Assembly: GCA_963971225.1 (NCBI GenBank)
Contig: OZ020267.1
Location: forward strand, 119,281,891 to 119,345,890
DNA length: 64,000 nucleotides
Direction: 5' to 3'
Origin: Melieria omissa
Lineage: Eukaryota; Arthropoda; Insecta; Diptera; Ulidiidae
Below are positions 24,736-36,392 of the stretch, one piece after another. The position numbers were made by a program, and so were the translations under genes. The notes under the pieces are model-generated. The model saw only the letters and a program-made list of their open reading frames with translations, searched no databases and was not told the DNA's origin. Each line of letters begins with the position of its first letter. The first letter of the stretch is position 1.

Positions 24736-25689
24736 GCATATATTTGCTTATTGTTAATATTTTTCAATAAATATAGTTTCTGTCTTGGTCCCGTTCAAAT
24801 CGGAAGCTCCAAAAAAATATGCACTTGCATATAATTCCGATTCCTAATCATCCTATTCCTATTGAAGCAAAAATTTGTTGGAGCATAATGAAAAACGTTA
24901 CGTTGGTTACCCTGGCGTATATTTCTATGCATTTGGCGTGTTTTTACATATCGGGGAAAAAATTCCATTTATATCGCATTTCTATGCACGGAAACAAAGC
25001 AAAAAAAGCAAAAGCTGAGAGAGTTGATTTTTTTTAAACGAAATAAATAGAAAAAAATTTCAATATAAATATCAACAAAAGCATATCTCAAATGAAGAAG
25101 AAGAATCTATCTGCAAGAAGGGGCATAATCGAAATGTTTGTGTGAAATGTGGTGAAGAAAAACTACTGTAAATTTATTCTAACTTCCGTTTTTATTTTCT
25201 CTAAAATTATAATAAGTAAAACAAATATTTTGAACTCGTTTCAGTTGGATATTAACTTAAAATGTACTGAAATCCTATATGCGTTGAAATCCACGCAAAT
25301 GTAACGAACGTAATTTTTTTTAGGGGCAGACGAAGGTTAATTAATGAATATAGTAAAACCAGCTTATATACCTCACCTATTAATGCGAGGTACGTAAGAC
25401 TGGAGATACTTCAGCGGTTGTTTTGAATATTCATTTCAGACCGTGACGTACAATTGTGCGGGTGCTTTAATCTTATTTATGAACGTTCGTCAAAACAACG
25501 ACACTGTTCTACTGTTATGTTTGTAGTTTAAAGTTTAATTACAAAACAAAAACCATTACTGAATGATCTTCCTATATTTTTTTTATTGTAATCGATCAAA
25601 AACACAAAACGATAACCTGAGCTTAAAAATCAATAAACTCTTTAGGACAGCGAATTCTGTCAGGTGTTTGAAATAAAATTCGTAATTAA
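24736..25689. other. AT-rich intergenic sequence
   Basis: No recognisable coding sequence, transposon end or RNA gene was seen. Confidence 0.4.
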
Positions 25690-25926
25690 CACGTTCTACC
25701 CGCCGCATTTTTTCGATGATTCTATGCATTGTATACAAAAAAGTGCCGTTCGTATGTCGGCACTTTTTTTTTCTAATTTCCCACTGTATTTTATATTAGC
25801 ACTTTGTCTCTTTCCAGTATGGTTTCTAAAATCAAATTATAAACATTTGTGGCCACCAGTGGTCCGCGCCGCCAGATAAATGAATTTTCCTGTGGACCAC
25901 CGATGGTCCACGCCGGTTAGAATGTG
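25690..25926. mobile_element. TTAA-site MITE, second type
   Basis: TTAA (25686-25689) precedes CACGTTCTACCCGCC, and the right end reads on the minus strand CACATTCTAACCGGC before TTAA (25927-25930). The ends match over about 15 bp. The 237 bp interior includes two near-palindromes: AAAAGTGCCGTTCGTATGTC with GGCACTTTTT (25740-25767), and GTGGACCACCGATGGTCCAC (25891-25910). It does not code for protein. TTAA duplication suggests a piggyBac-type transposase acting in trans. Confidence 0.65.
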
Positions 25927-27395
25927 TTAAGAATTAATACTGCAAGATATTTAATGATATTTTATTTTTAGGAAGTGATGTATTTTATGTGTTCCAAAAC
26001 AGTCACTCTACTAAGAATCGAATAAATTTGTTAACACTAAAATGTGCTAGGGATTATTAATAATTTTTGTTATCACTACTATGGCTACTTCAGATTAGTA
26101 AAGATAGTAAACCAACCAGGCGACGATTAATATTATTTCAAGTAATATTACTATCTTAAGAGATATAAACTACACATATCTATAACTACTGACAAAATTG
26201 TTGTATAGTCTTCGTACAGGTTCATCCTTTTTCCATATTCATTTAAGTAGTGTTCGTTACTTTCCTATGTGTTAAACTTCAAATGACTGGTACATATGAA
26301 TTTTATATTCGAATACAGATGCAGATAATGTCTTTCCCAGAGAACGTTTTACCCTAAAAGTGTTTGTGGAAGTTGAAAAATACCTCGAAGAACAAAAGTG
26401 GCACAGTCAACACTCAGTTCACAGTTTCTTAAGAACTTTGGGAGAACTTAAGAAGGTTTGTCTTTCTAATGACACACCAAAAAGAAAAACCGATCCAGAA
26501 ATATTTAAATCATAGGCAAACATCCCAGAAAGTTCAGCAACAAACATATTTTGAGGTTGTACTACTTTTAAGGTACACATTTTCGTTAGTCTACTAGATC
26601 TACAACATGAGTTATGTAGCGTTCCAAGTTAATTACACTGCACAACAAAATCAAATTTTTTTTTTAATAACAAGGTTCTGTTTTCCCCTTTTCGCGCATT
26701 TTTATGGTGAATCGGCATACGAAAACCATGTAACATCACATTTTAGGTATATGATGTGTTCAGCAATTTGGTGTAAAACACTACGAGGAACATTTTTGTG
26801 GAGCATTTTAACCCTGTAGCTCCTATTTTTATGGGTCAGTTTGACACTTTTTTTCTAAAATGCCAAAAATGTCCTTTAAACAGGACTTTTTAAGGACAAA
26901 ATTTACCACAAAAATATTCGCCATAAAATTCTACTGTAGATCTCTGAATACATCAAAGCTCAGAAATTAACTTGAACGTCAGAATGAAGCCAAAACTGAA
27001 AATGTGTTTAAGTGTTTATTTCGTACTTAATGAAAATTGGTACTTAAATGTCCTACAAAACTTGATTTTTGAGGGTTAGTGTGTATGGGAAAAATTTTGA
27101 ACGCAAAATTTCACTATAAGTCAGTAAGTATGGTTGGAAAGTTGCATAGTTCTTGCGTACTTGCGTGAACTTCACTTTTTATAAATAAGATGCATTTAAA
27201 ATTTTTCATATAAGTTGAATTTTAAAAAAATTTATACAATTTTGCTTATAGTAATTATAATATTGTTGTACACATACGTAATATTTGCTTATTTGATTAA
27301 TTTATTTATATTTATGGTGATAAACTCGTCTAATCCAGAGATTTTGCGTACAACTTTTGAGCTCAATTCAATTTCAAAGCATGTTTTTCACCAGC
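25927..27395. other. AT-rich intergenic sequence
   Basis: No coding region recognised. TTAACCCTGTAG at 26813 resembles the start of a TTAA-type element, but no matching right end was found. Confidence 0.35.
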
Positions 27396-27465
27396 AACTA
27401 TAGCTCAGTGGTTAGTGCTTCGGGCCGCGAGTCTGTGAGTCAAGATTGCCTTCATATGTGCGAGT
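27396..27465 (+). repeat. tRNA-like SINE head or tRNA pseudogene
   Basis: TAGCTCAGTGGTTAGTGC (27401-27418) is a perfect tRNA D-arm/A-box sequence. Downstream, GTGAGTCAAGATTGCC occupies the place of the T arm but breaks the B-box consensus and the arm does not pair. The surrounding sequence does not form an acceptor stem. It is therefore not a functional tRNA gene; it is most likely a SINE remnant. Confidence 0.5.
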
Positions 27466-28830
27466 TCCTGAATGCATAACACAGAAATGACAGTCGAAAT
27501 GAAAATTGCATTGCATGCTCTTTTTTTTTATTTTTACTGGGCATATAAAATACCAATATTAGTTTTATAGCAGTGATTCGAATCGAAGGTTTTGTTAGGC
27601 TCAAAATTGTCAGAGTGTCTGACGATGACGGCGTCCGTCTGGTAACACTGGTGCCGCTGCTCTCGTTGTTTCGAAATATAAACATTTCCTCAGCTCATAA
27701 TATGACTTGATTTTTGTTGAATTATAATAAATTTGTGAACAAGTTTAATACGCCACAGCAGGGAGAATACATATTCTTAATAAAAATACTTATAAATAAA
27801 CCTAAACCTCCCACGAGCAATTCTTTCAAAAACAATTCTGAATTTGAAAATATTAAAGAATTGAATTTAAAAATGATATTAAAAGCGGCCAGCGGTGTTT
27901 TTTAATTAGAGTACAGCTAACGCAAACAACAGCAATCACCGGCAGCAACAACGGCAAGAACAGAGTGGCAATAACAACAACAGCAGCAGTAGCAATGGCA
28001 GCAACAACAACAACAACAAAGCGTCGAGCGGTAAGAAAGACATCGGCGACACCTATACCAAATAAATTAGCTTTTCAGAATTTCATAATAAAAATAAAAT
28101 TCTCCACATTTCTAATGATCTCAAGGAGCCGGCTGGATGGCGGGGAGTGTGAATTGCGTACGTGTGTACGGCGAGCGGGGTGCGCGAAGTCGGGAGAAGC
28201 GGACAAAGAGAGGGAAGCGTGAACAGAAGCCATCGTCGGTAAAAATAAATGGAAAGTTGCTGCTGCCCCTGTGATATAAATTAAATATGTAGTACGGCAG
28301 ACCGAACGCTAATTGGAGAAGCATGGAAAACGCTTTCCGCAGCTTTCGGGTGTGCGCGTTCAGTGAAATCGTGTGCGTCGGTGCCTCAGTGTGCCGGTGG
28401 CAATGCTTCGTTGTTACTGCTGCTGCAGCTGTTAGGCTGTGTAGAAGTGTGAATGCTGCGCGCACTTTCTATAAGGATCAATTGATTCCAACGCGATCTT
28501 ACCTCCCCCTTTCACACACAACCAGTTTGGTTCAATAACTGTATCGAGTAAACACTAAAACGCCAGTACCAGTAATGCTGCGTAGAGCGCTTACTGCTGA
28601 CATAAATTTTACACGTACATTACACGTATTGTAGTTACTGAAGTTAAGTATTGCACAAAAATGCTACGGGCAATCACTCTGGTTGGCTAATTGAATTGGC
28701 GAATGCTCTTTAGCATTCACGCATACTTCCATGTGTTCTACTGTGTATGCATATGCTAACAAATCTGATCAACACAGTGTGACCTTGTTTTTTAGTAGTA
28801 CTTCAAACTAGTTTGTTAGGGTGTATTAGG
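27466..28830. other. Intergenic sequence with CAA/CAG microsatellite
   Basis: A CAA/CAG-rich run covers about 27925-28020 and makes spurious Thr/Ala-rich frames. The part from 28120 to 28560 is GC-richer. Nothing is recognised as a gene or transposon. Confidence 0.4.
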
Positions 28831-29870
28831 TATAGCGTGTCCCAATAAAAGTTGCATTATTAAGTACACATGTCCCAAGAAAGAATCCGGATAACGGCTT
28901 CCGCGGCTCTGAACGCTGGCCCCTGCCTTTTTATGAAATTTTATTTTATAAAGATGTGGCTCTCTCTCTGACCGATGACGCCCGGCCTTGCGTTCAGAAA
29001 TTGTTTGTGGCTTTTCGTATGGAGCAGAGATTTCACTAAATCTCAAAGACAGAAATCGCATGGTGCTAGTTGACATCAGAAATCGTTACTTCATTAAATC
29101 GATTGTTTCATGCGCAGTGTGGTAGGTGGCGCCGTCCTACTGAAACCACATGCCGTGCAGATCCATACCGTCCAGTTACGAACTCCGTTATCATGTTCCT
29201 GCAAAGAATACCATCCAAAGTCTTAAGTAAGGCAAAATCAAAAAAAATTTACAAAAAATTTACGCAAAATTTACTCGCTGTGCATGTATTTGTTTCTCAT
29301 GGATCATGCGCGGATTTTGTGAGCCCCCAAATTCGAGAATATTGTTTGTTGACGAATTAATTGAGATGAAAATGCGTCGTATTGGTAAAGAGGGACTACT
29401 TCGAAAAGTGGGAATTTACTTCACTTTGCTTCGTACCCCCTTAAACGAATTGCTGGCGCTGTGTAAGGCCTGTTGGCCTGAGGGAGCAGAGTCTTGTACG
29501 GATGAAGGAGCAGCGACATTTGAAGTAGTTCTAGAACGATGCCGAATTGATGTTTCCGGATTTGTGACGACATTCTCACACTCTCTCTGTTTTCGAGAGA
29601 CCGGCCAGTACGTCAACGCATAGGAAACTTAGTGTCCATAATCGACCCAAATTAAATTAAAATTAAAATTAAGATTAAATTAAATTTTTTGATAACTCGT
29701 CGAATTGTTGACACATTAGGTGCAATTCCACGACCGAAAATTCTACGAAGTTTGCGAGCGTTCTCAGCGTAACTTTTTGGTAATGGCTTTTTACAATGAT
29801 AACGCATTTTTTCTTTGTGCAGCACTCCATTTTCTATAATCGAAACAACTGTAGACAAGAGTGGCTAGTC
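28831..29870 (-). pseudogene. Decayed mariner-like (DDE) transposase gene
   Basis: The minus strand holds a nearly full-length transposase broken by frameshifts. In order: N-terminal helix-turn-helix with NARKLRRIFGRGIAPNVSTI and RRVIKKF (about 29860-29695), second helix region with ENVVTNPETSIRHRS (about 29585-29540), remains of YVNKQ and RIWG (about 29350-29320), then ITEFV, and DLHGMWFQ followed by a stop and DGATYHTAHETIDLMK (about 29170-29090), which carries the second catalytic Asp. C-terminal sequence fades toward 28850. The order and motifs match the insect family with WFQQDGATCHTA. The linker between the two N-terminal helices is replaced by a TTAAAA-rich simple repeat (29654-29690). 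Terminal repeats were not found. Confidence 0.78.
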
Positions 29871-31413
29871 AGAGCTGCCACTTGTTCAGAAAAAAGGTCA
29901 AATGGTAAATGGTGGGTATGGTAATGCCCGATATTAACAGCTGGAATTGGCATAGGTGCACTTCCGCAGCCCATGATACGCTATATTAATCCATTTTTAT
30001 TACGATTGATTTCGCCATGTTAAGGAGATGAGTGGACAGGCAAAAGAGCCATTGCTATGGTATAGAGTGCAAGTTATTTGGATAAAAGCGGCTTTCGATT
30101 GTTAAACTAAAAACAAACAGATGTATTATAATGACTGCATAGTTTGATTTCCCATTTTAGTCTAAAATAACATTATGCCTATACGAGTATATACCTAGAA
30201 CCGGAGGCTGGAGTAGGGTTACCGAATTGAAAATTTCATCCGGAGCTTTATCCAAGTTTCGGGAAAATATATTTTCATTCGAATAAATGTTCTTATTTCT
30301 ATACAAGTCAAAGGTCAGAGTCAGACGGACATTGTGACTGTACTCTGACTTCTGCGCGTTTGGGCATCCGAAAGGATGGTAACATCAGGCTAGAAACTTG
30401 TGACTGTTTCGGATTGAAGTGAAAAGCGCTAAACTTGTAGCTGTCGAGGTATGACTACGTAATGGTTGAAACCAAGAGAGTGTGCAGTAATCCAAACTGT
30501 TTAGAGGCCTTGGTAACGGCTCAGAACTGTACTGTCATTTGACATCGATGACCGCCTGCACGAAAGTTCCCTAAGAAATGAAGCCTAGAAATGGCCACTC
30601 AAAGTGGGTGGCGCTAGATTTTCGTTGAAATGACGCCTCCACGTTAGATTGGGCGAAATTATTTTCGTGTAAACACACATATGTACATATCCGACACACG
30701 CCAACTGTGGCGCAATTAAATTCAAACACAGGCGCACACACATCCGAAAACGCGCAGCATTATTTCAAATTCACGGCAATGAGTATGTAGAAACACGCAG
30801 CTGCGTACGCGCATATATAAATTCACATAGTAAATGCGGACGCGGCATTTGTACGAGCTCGACCGTACACAGATCTACCTATGGCACACAACACCTACGT
30901 ACTCTCCGGTCTTTTGTGCACGTACCAACGAACTACTATACACATCGGCGCTCACCTTGCCTCACTTCAGCTGGTGGTTGGCACGATCGGCAGCGCCAGC
31001 GGAGCAGCTCCGCCACTGGTTGTCGTGCATGTGCGACTGGCCGTTCAAGCGGTTCGAACCGCATGAATTTGAGAAGAGAGCAGCTTTTCGAATGAGCTAT
31101 GTGAGTGTATGTGGCGTATGTACGTCCCACAGAAAGTACAAAAGTACATATAACTAATGCCGGGCTGATCTATATTACTATTACAATTAGACTTTTTGCA
31201 ATTTCGCGTCTTTAAACGCGTTAAAAACGTTAGGAAACCGCTTCTCTACTAAAGCAAATTTGTTACCACAATTTATTTAATCTTTCATTTGTAAATATAT
31301 TGTCGACCTATACTCATCGACCAGTTTGACTACGTCTTTCACTTTTCCGACCAGCCAATCGCTTAATGAATTTTTGCTTTTTTTCATTTATAAAAGAAAT
31401 TTTTTGTAAAATT
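29871..31413. other. Intergenic sequence
   Basis: The part from 30650 to 31130 is GC-richer and gives overlapping open frames on both strands without any domain. No transposon ends were seen. Confidence 0.4.
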
Positions 31414-32479
31414 CAGTATTTTTCGTTTATAAACTTCCGCCGAAAACGAACGGATGAACGGAACAAAAGGACGCGCTTTATTGTTTCGCTTATTACGAAT
31501 TCGTTTAAAGCGAACTTTCGGTTAAAACTAGAGTCCGACCGATTAATCGTCATCGGCATCGGCTAGTATCGGCCAATAAAATTGGTATCGGCATCCGGCC
31601 AAAAAGTAAGTATCGGCATCGGCCTTTTTTGGCCGATACCACATCGGCCGTTTTTGGTCGATGATGCATCTGCAGCCAATTTTTCTGCTTTAATTTTTTT
31701 TTCATTTTTTGTACCAACGGGTTTTTATACCCCTTTTCAGTATGTATTTTTAGATACTGTTTAATAAAAATGTTTCCTATAAATGTTTTTGTTTTAAACT
31801 AGGTATTCTTAAAAACAAAGATTTTCTCGAAATGTCTATGCATATGGACAGAAGAAGGGGCATTTAATTTTTCAATCTTATCCTTCTTTTTTAATTGGAA
31901 GCATTTTTTAACAGACCTTTTATTTGTTCCATATTTGTTTTCTGACTTCTTCCCAACGCGTTGCAACGGGTTGGCATCTGTACAACGGGTCGCAATTAGA
32001 GAGTACAAATTTTAATATAAAAATCGTAATTTTAAGTTGAATAAAAAACTGAATATGTATGCAATATTTACGTCACTATTTTTGTTTCTCTCTCAGTGGA
32101 CAAATGTGATATATTATTTTTTATAATACATGTTAATGTATTAGAATTCTGAATTCTCTTGTTATATTATTTAGTTTTTAATTATTTCTTTTCTCGTTGT
32201 TTTGTTATTTTCTGATGAATATTACAAACAATATGTAATAGTTCCTTTTGTTATTTTATAAAATAGACTGTGTTTTTTATTGAATTCTTTCGTGTTATTT
32301 TTTCTATGTAATCGGCGATTTTCACCCTTTCGGCCGATTAATCGGCATCGGCCAAACTCGCCCGTCCGGCCGATTAATCGGCATCGGCATCGGCCAAAAA
32401 ATTAGGTATCGGTCGGGCTCTAGTTAAAACGAACCATTTTGCCCAGTTCCTTGAAGTTCGCTTTAAGCGAAAAATACTG
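31414..32479. mobile_element. Pogo-like MITE split by a hAT insertion
   Basis: The left end CAGTATTTTTCGTTTATAAA (31414-31433) and the right end, read from the minus strand as CAGTATTTTTCGCTTAAAGC, are inverted repeats. The right flank is TA, the left flank TT. A subterminal phrase CGTTTAAAGCGAACTT (31502-31517) repeats the terminal motif. Without the nested hAT element (31529-32422) and one copy of its duplication the MITE would be about 160 bp. No coding capacity. Confidence 0.7.
31529..32422. mobile_element. hAT-type non-autonomous element
   Basis: TAGAGTCCGACCGAT at the left matches TAGAGCCCGACCGAT at the right (minus strand). Both are flanked by the identical 8 bp GTTAAAAC (31521-31528 and 32423-32430). 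An 8 bp target duplication with TAGAG-type ends is diagnostic of hAT. Near both ends the hexamer-like phrase ATCGGCATCGGC is tandemly repeated, and GGCCGATTAATCGGC-type palindromes occur near the right end, which may be transposase binding sites. Interior frames, such as the minus-strand one at 31799-32008, show no transposase or BED finger. 894 bp long. Confidence 0.88.
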
Positions 32480-34865
32480 TATATACAAATTATTTAAATT
32501 CATAAACAAATCTTAGGAATGAAACATTTGAATAGAATTGCATTAAATTTATTAAAATTGTTTAGAATTCTAATGACCTGGTTTAAGTATGCATCACTCA
32601 CCACTCTGATTGAACCATAAAGCTAAGGTACTCCTTGCAGAATAAATGTGTATGAGATCTTGTATTAACCGTAATGTTTTTCGATAATATACTTGAAAAG
32701 TATTGAGAGCACTTGACCCAACACCCACCACTGGGCCATAGAGAGACCATATGTACAGACTCGGCATTGAATTCATTAAAAACTCTCTCTGGTATTTCCC
32801 CAGTTTGGTCTTGTTGGCTTTTTTCCTTAAGCACTACTAACTGAATTTGGTTATATCAGTTAGCAACTTATGCATATTTCTCGCCGCATGCCGATGCGAA
32901 CGAAAACGACGAACAGCTGACATGGAGTAGTAACCAGCAGCTAAACTGCCGAACAACCGTTCAGGCAGTTAAGTGAGCAACTGAATTTGCTGAAAATCGT
33001 CAGCCAGCGCTGAAGGTAATTAATAATTGTTTTTGCTTTGGGCTTTTGATTTAGCTTCTTCTTAGACAGTTTTGCGCGCGTGTACTTACGTACATACTAT
33101 ATATGGCGATCTGTATATTGGTGTTTGCCGTAGGAAATTTGCGTGTGCACAATTAGTGGCTTCAGCGGCTTCACCGGCGAGCAGAGTCTTGAGCTGCCGC
33201 CAAAGTCGAAGTTGAATGAACCGCCACGTATCGGCATCGACAATAATCTTGGTGATTGCTTTTGCTATGCTGGAGCAATAATTTTACGCGACTAAAAAGG
33301 TGGAAAGTTAATCAATCATTTCGCAGATGACCACAAGTGAGAATAGTAAGTGAAGTACTTGGATCCGCTCTAATGGCAAATAACCGTCGGCTGAGTTCAA
33401 CATATGCGCGTGTAACTGAAGATAATGCAAAAACCATAATACTGAAGACACACTACGCTATTTTGCACAGTTTCGAATGAACATTTGGATTCGGCTGCAA
33501 TGTGGGACTTTCAATCTCGCAGTAGCTCATTCTGTACCGGGTCAGTGGCAGGGTGCTGCGCTGATGCCGGTTTACCAGCTGAAGACGTAGTTGCTGGGCG
33601 TTTGACTGGGCGGGAGCGACTGTGGCACATACTATTGCATGAAATATTGAGGACTGCCGTAGTGTGGGACCGTCAAACAAACTGATTAGTGATTTGAACT
33701 GCACTCGCCTCTTTGGTACTTGTTGTAGTCCGCGACTTCTTCACTATGACCCTTATCCGAATCAGTTTCGAATTGAGCGTTTGCATAGCCGCCAAAATCT
33801 CGGCTGACTACTGACTTAACGTTTGCCAGAAATCTAAACGACATGTTATCTCCCGCTGCGAGTACCATCAACCTCATAGCACACATACTCACCGTGCATG
33901 ACACGTCAAGCACACATGACGGTTTAATCTTCTGCTGAATCTACATTATCCAGCGGAATTTGCATTAGCTTTGACATTACATTGCGGTTAGTGCTGATGC
34001 CAATACAGATGTTGGTGCTGGTGCAAATAGGTTGCCGCATTAAGATCCAAATGCGAGTATCTGCAGCCATTAAAATCACTCACGCTGATAATATTTGGAA
34101 TCGACAGCTCCGAATTCTTTGTTAGCCTCATTTTCCGGACGCGACACGCTGCAGGCAACAAGCAGTGCTGCCAACTGCTTGCCTCTCAACGCTGCTGGGG
34201 CCGAAAAGTCTGGTCGCAGTGGGTCGTGTGCGAGCTCGAAAGCCAAGCGACAACAAACAATAGCAGCTCATCCATCCTCATTGTGCTAAACAAAGGGTGA
34301 ATGGGGTATGCTGCCTGCGGAAATGCTGATGATGCAGTGTACGCTTCAAAGAGTGTGCCAGTAATTTATGCTACTTGAATTTTAGATCAAAAGTCAAAAT
34401 GCAAACATTGCACCGCAGATAATAGACTAATCTATGAAAAGCGCCGCTGATGAAAATTAGAAGGCATTGCATAAAAATGCGCAACGCGCGAGTGTTTACA
34501 GCTCGCATTTTAAGCGGACCTTGGTTGGAAGAGACGACTGTGAAAAGTACTGGAACGATGTGAGACCAGGTATAAGCTTTGCCGTTGGCAGAGGAAAAAG
34601 TAGCAATGACCATGAATAGCAGCTTGGCGGGAATGTCTTTCTTCAAAGCCTTGTCTTTTAACCTTTGCATTCTTCCAGAACCAAGACAATACTTCGCTGA
34701 AAGGGCATCAGATACATATGTGACAGTTTCTATATTATACAGTTCCGAAATGTCCTCGCACCTCTACATTCCTAGCATAATTTGACCTAAAAAGGCTTAG
34801 GTGAAAAGTATTCACACACCGCTATCTTCTCTAGCATTTTGGGACAATCAATATGCAGCGTGGCA
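32480..34865. other. Intergenic sequence, single-copy-looking
   Basis: Minus-strand frames near 32594-32834 look coding-like (KSQQDQTGEIPERVFNEFNA) but I do not recognise them. The part from 32880 to 34300 is GC-richer. No transposon ends were found. Confidence 0.35.
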
Positions 34866-35080
34866 TACGATTTCCGGCACGACTACGGTTTCCGCCGTTT
34901 GAGGGTGTCTTTAGATAGATCGACCAAAAATAAGTCGAAAATGAAGAATAAAATTGTTCGATATCTTGTGTGCACACCTGACTGTTGCCTGTCTGCATTT
35001 TCGATTTATTTTCGGTCAATCTATCTAAAAACATCATCAAATGGCCGCGCCACGGAAACCGTAGTATCCCCTGATTTCCA
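34866..35080. repeat. Imperfect fold-back (inverted repeat)
   Basis: The left arm with CTACGGTTTCCG (34883-34894) and TTTAGATAGATCGACCAAAA (34910-34929) is mirrored by the right arm with TTTTCGGTCAATCTATCTAA and CGGAAACCGTAG. A short loop of about 40 bp sits between the inner ends near 34970. The arms differ by several substitutions, so the structure is old. Reading either strand gives similar short peptides, which is a consequence of the palindrome and not evidence for a gene. Confidence 0.7.
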
Positions 35081-36204
35081 AACAATAAAGTCGATATGAC
35101 TTGAAAAACTGAATATAGGGTTGAAGACACCCGAGGTAAGGATGTGTATTTACGTTTTTCGAAATTACTAACAGTTTTCTGTGATCAATACGTAAAGGAA
35201 AGCTGACCTGAATACCCATTTACGAAGCATTGCTCCAGTTAAGCCGCATGTGTCTGTATGTATCATCACCAGGAAGACGCCGAGCTACTGCTGTGTGTAC
35301 GCGGAAAAGTATTCGTTGATAAAGTTCGGTGCAGCCGCACTTACGCTCTGGGCGCTGCGGCACACGACATTGCGCTCCAAGCGAAGATTCACAAGCATAT
35401 CGGTGCACTTAAACTGAGGGCTTGCATTCACTTGAAGTGGTCGCCATCGCGCCAACCCGAACCACGTTAGCCACCCTGCGTCGTATACCCTTTTGAATCG
35501 AGTTGAAACTGTTCGTCCGGCAGTAGGCTGTGAGTCGTTCAGCGGTATTTTTAGGTGCTGATGGATGACGTGGAAGCCAGCAGCTTGCAGCCAGCAATTG
35601 ACCATTCGGACATCCAAAGGCTAACCGATGAAGCAGCCCCATGTGCGCCCTCACACTGTTCAATCCCCAGAGTCTGCAGTCATTGCAAAACACTTCGCTG
35701 CACAACATCAGGAGTCGCCTGACTGCGGCGCAGCAGAAATCATACGGCAAACATGAGAGGAAAACTGCATTGGCCCACCGATAGGCTTTTCCAGTACGAC
35801 GTCAGTGCGATTGCATCGCCCGTCGGTAAGGAACGCGAGCACGACACATGCGTGCATGGAGTGGGCTCGGGGGGGTGGCGCGTAGTTAGTGCGCACAATC
35901 CACTTTGCTCTGGAAGTGTGCATCCGAAGAATAGAGGGCAAGAGAGCATGGAGTGTTGTTTTGTGGTGGTGCGGTTGTGGTGAGTTTTGCGACAGATTAG
36001 GGTAGGTCCGTGTACGCACAGCAAGCTTAATTTGCAGCTTTAAAGCATAATGACACGAAAATGTGCCAACACTCTCGAAGATGTAAGCACTAAGCCAAGT
36101 TCGGCTAAGGGGCGATCAAATGTAAATAGTTAAGTTCGAGTGTCTTTGGTGCGAGAAAGCTATTCATAGTAACATCTTAACATTTGTTTTTTAGTTGTAG
36201 TTGC
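35081..36204. other. GC-richer intergenic sequence
   Basis: Several overlapping 60-110 codon frames on both strands, none with a domain. Nothing else recognised. Confidence 0.4.
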
Positions 36205-36392
36205 AGTTCAAGACTTCGTTGCTGCTAACACTGAAAAAAATAAATACGGCTGTCCTTTCAGCAGGAAATGGCAAACCTCAGAGAGTAGAATTGCCTATGA
36301 AAAAGCTCCCAACTCGCCGTTCGGAATCGGCATAAAACTGTAGGTCCTTTCCAACCTTGTAAAAACATTCACACGCACAACGGATGGTTGCG
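36205..36392 (+). repeat. SINE family 1, 5'-truncated copy
   Basis: From the remains of the B box (GTTCAAGACTTCG) through CAGCAGGAAATGGC, CCCAACTCGCCGTTCGGAAT and GTAGGTCCTTTCCAACCTTG to GGATGGTTGCG, this copy follows the minus-strand copy at 5594-5862. The tRNA head with the A box is missing, so truncation occurred at the B box. A block of about 20 bp near CTTTCGCCGG in the other copy is absent here. Confidence 0.85.

Noticed and set aside
26813..27080. TTAA MITE starting CCCTGTAG
   Set aside because: No matching right end; the nearest AGGGTTAG shares only four bases.
27396..27465. tRNA gene
   Set aside because: D-arm sequence is perfect but the T arm and acceptor stem do not form; treated as a SINE or pseudogene.
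31056..31068. Palindrome CGGTTCGAACCG as a B box
   Set aside because: Isolated palindrome without A box or tRNA-like context.
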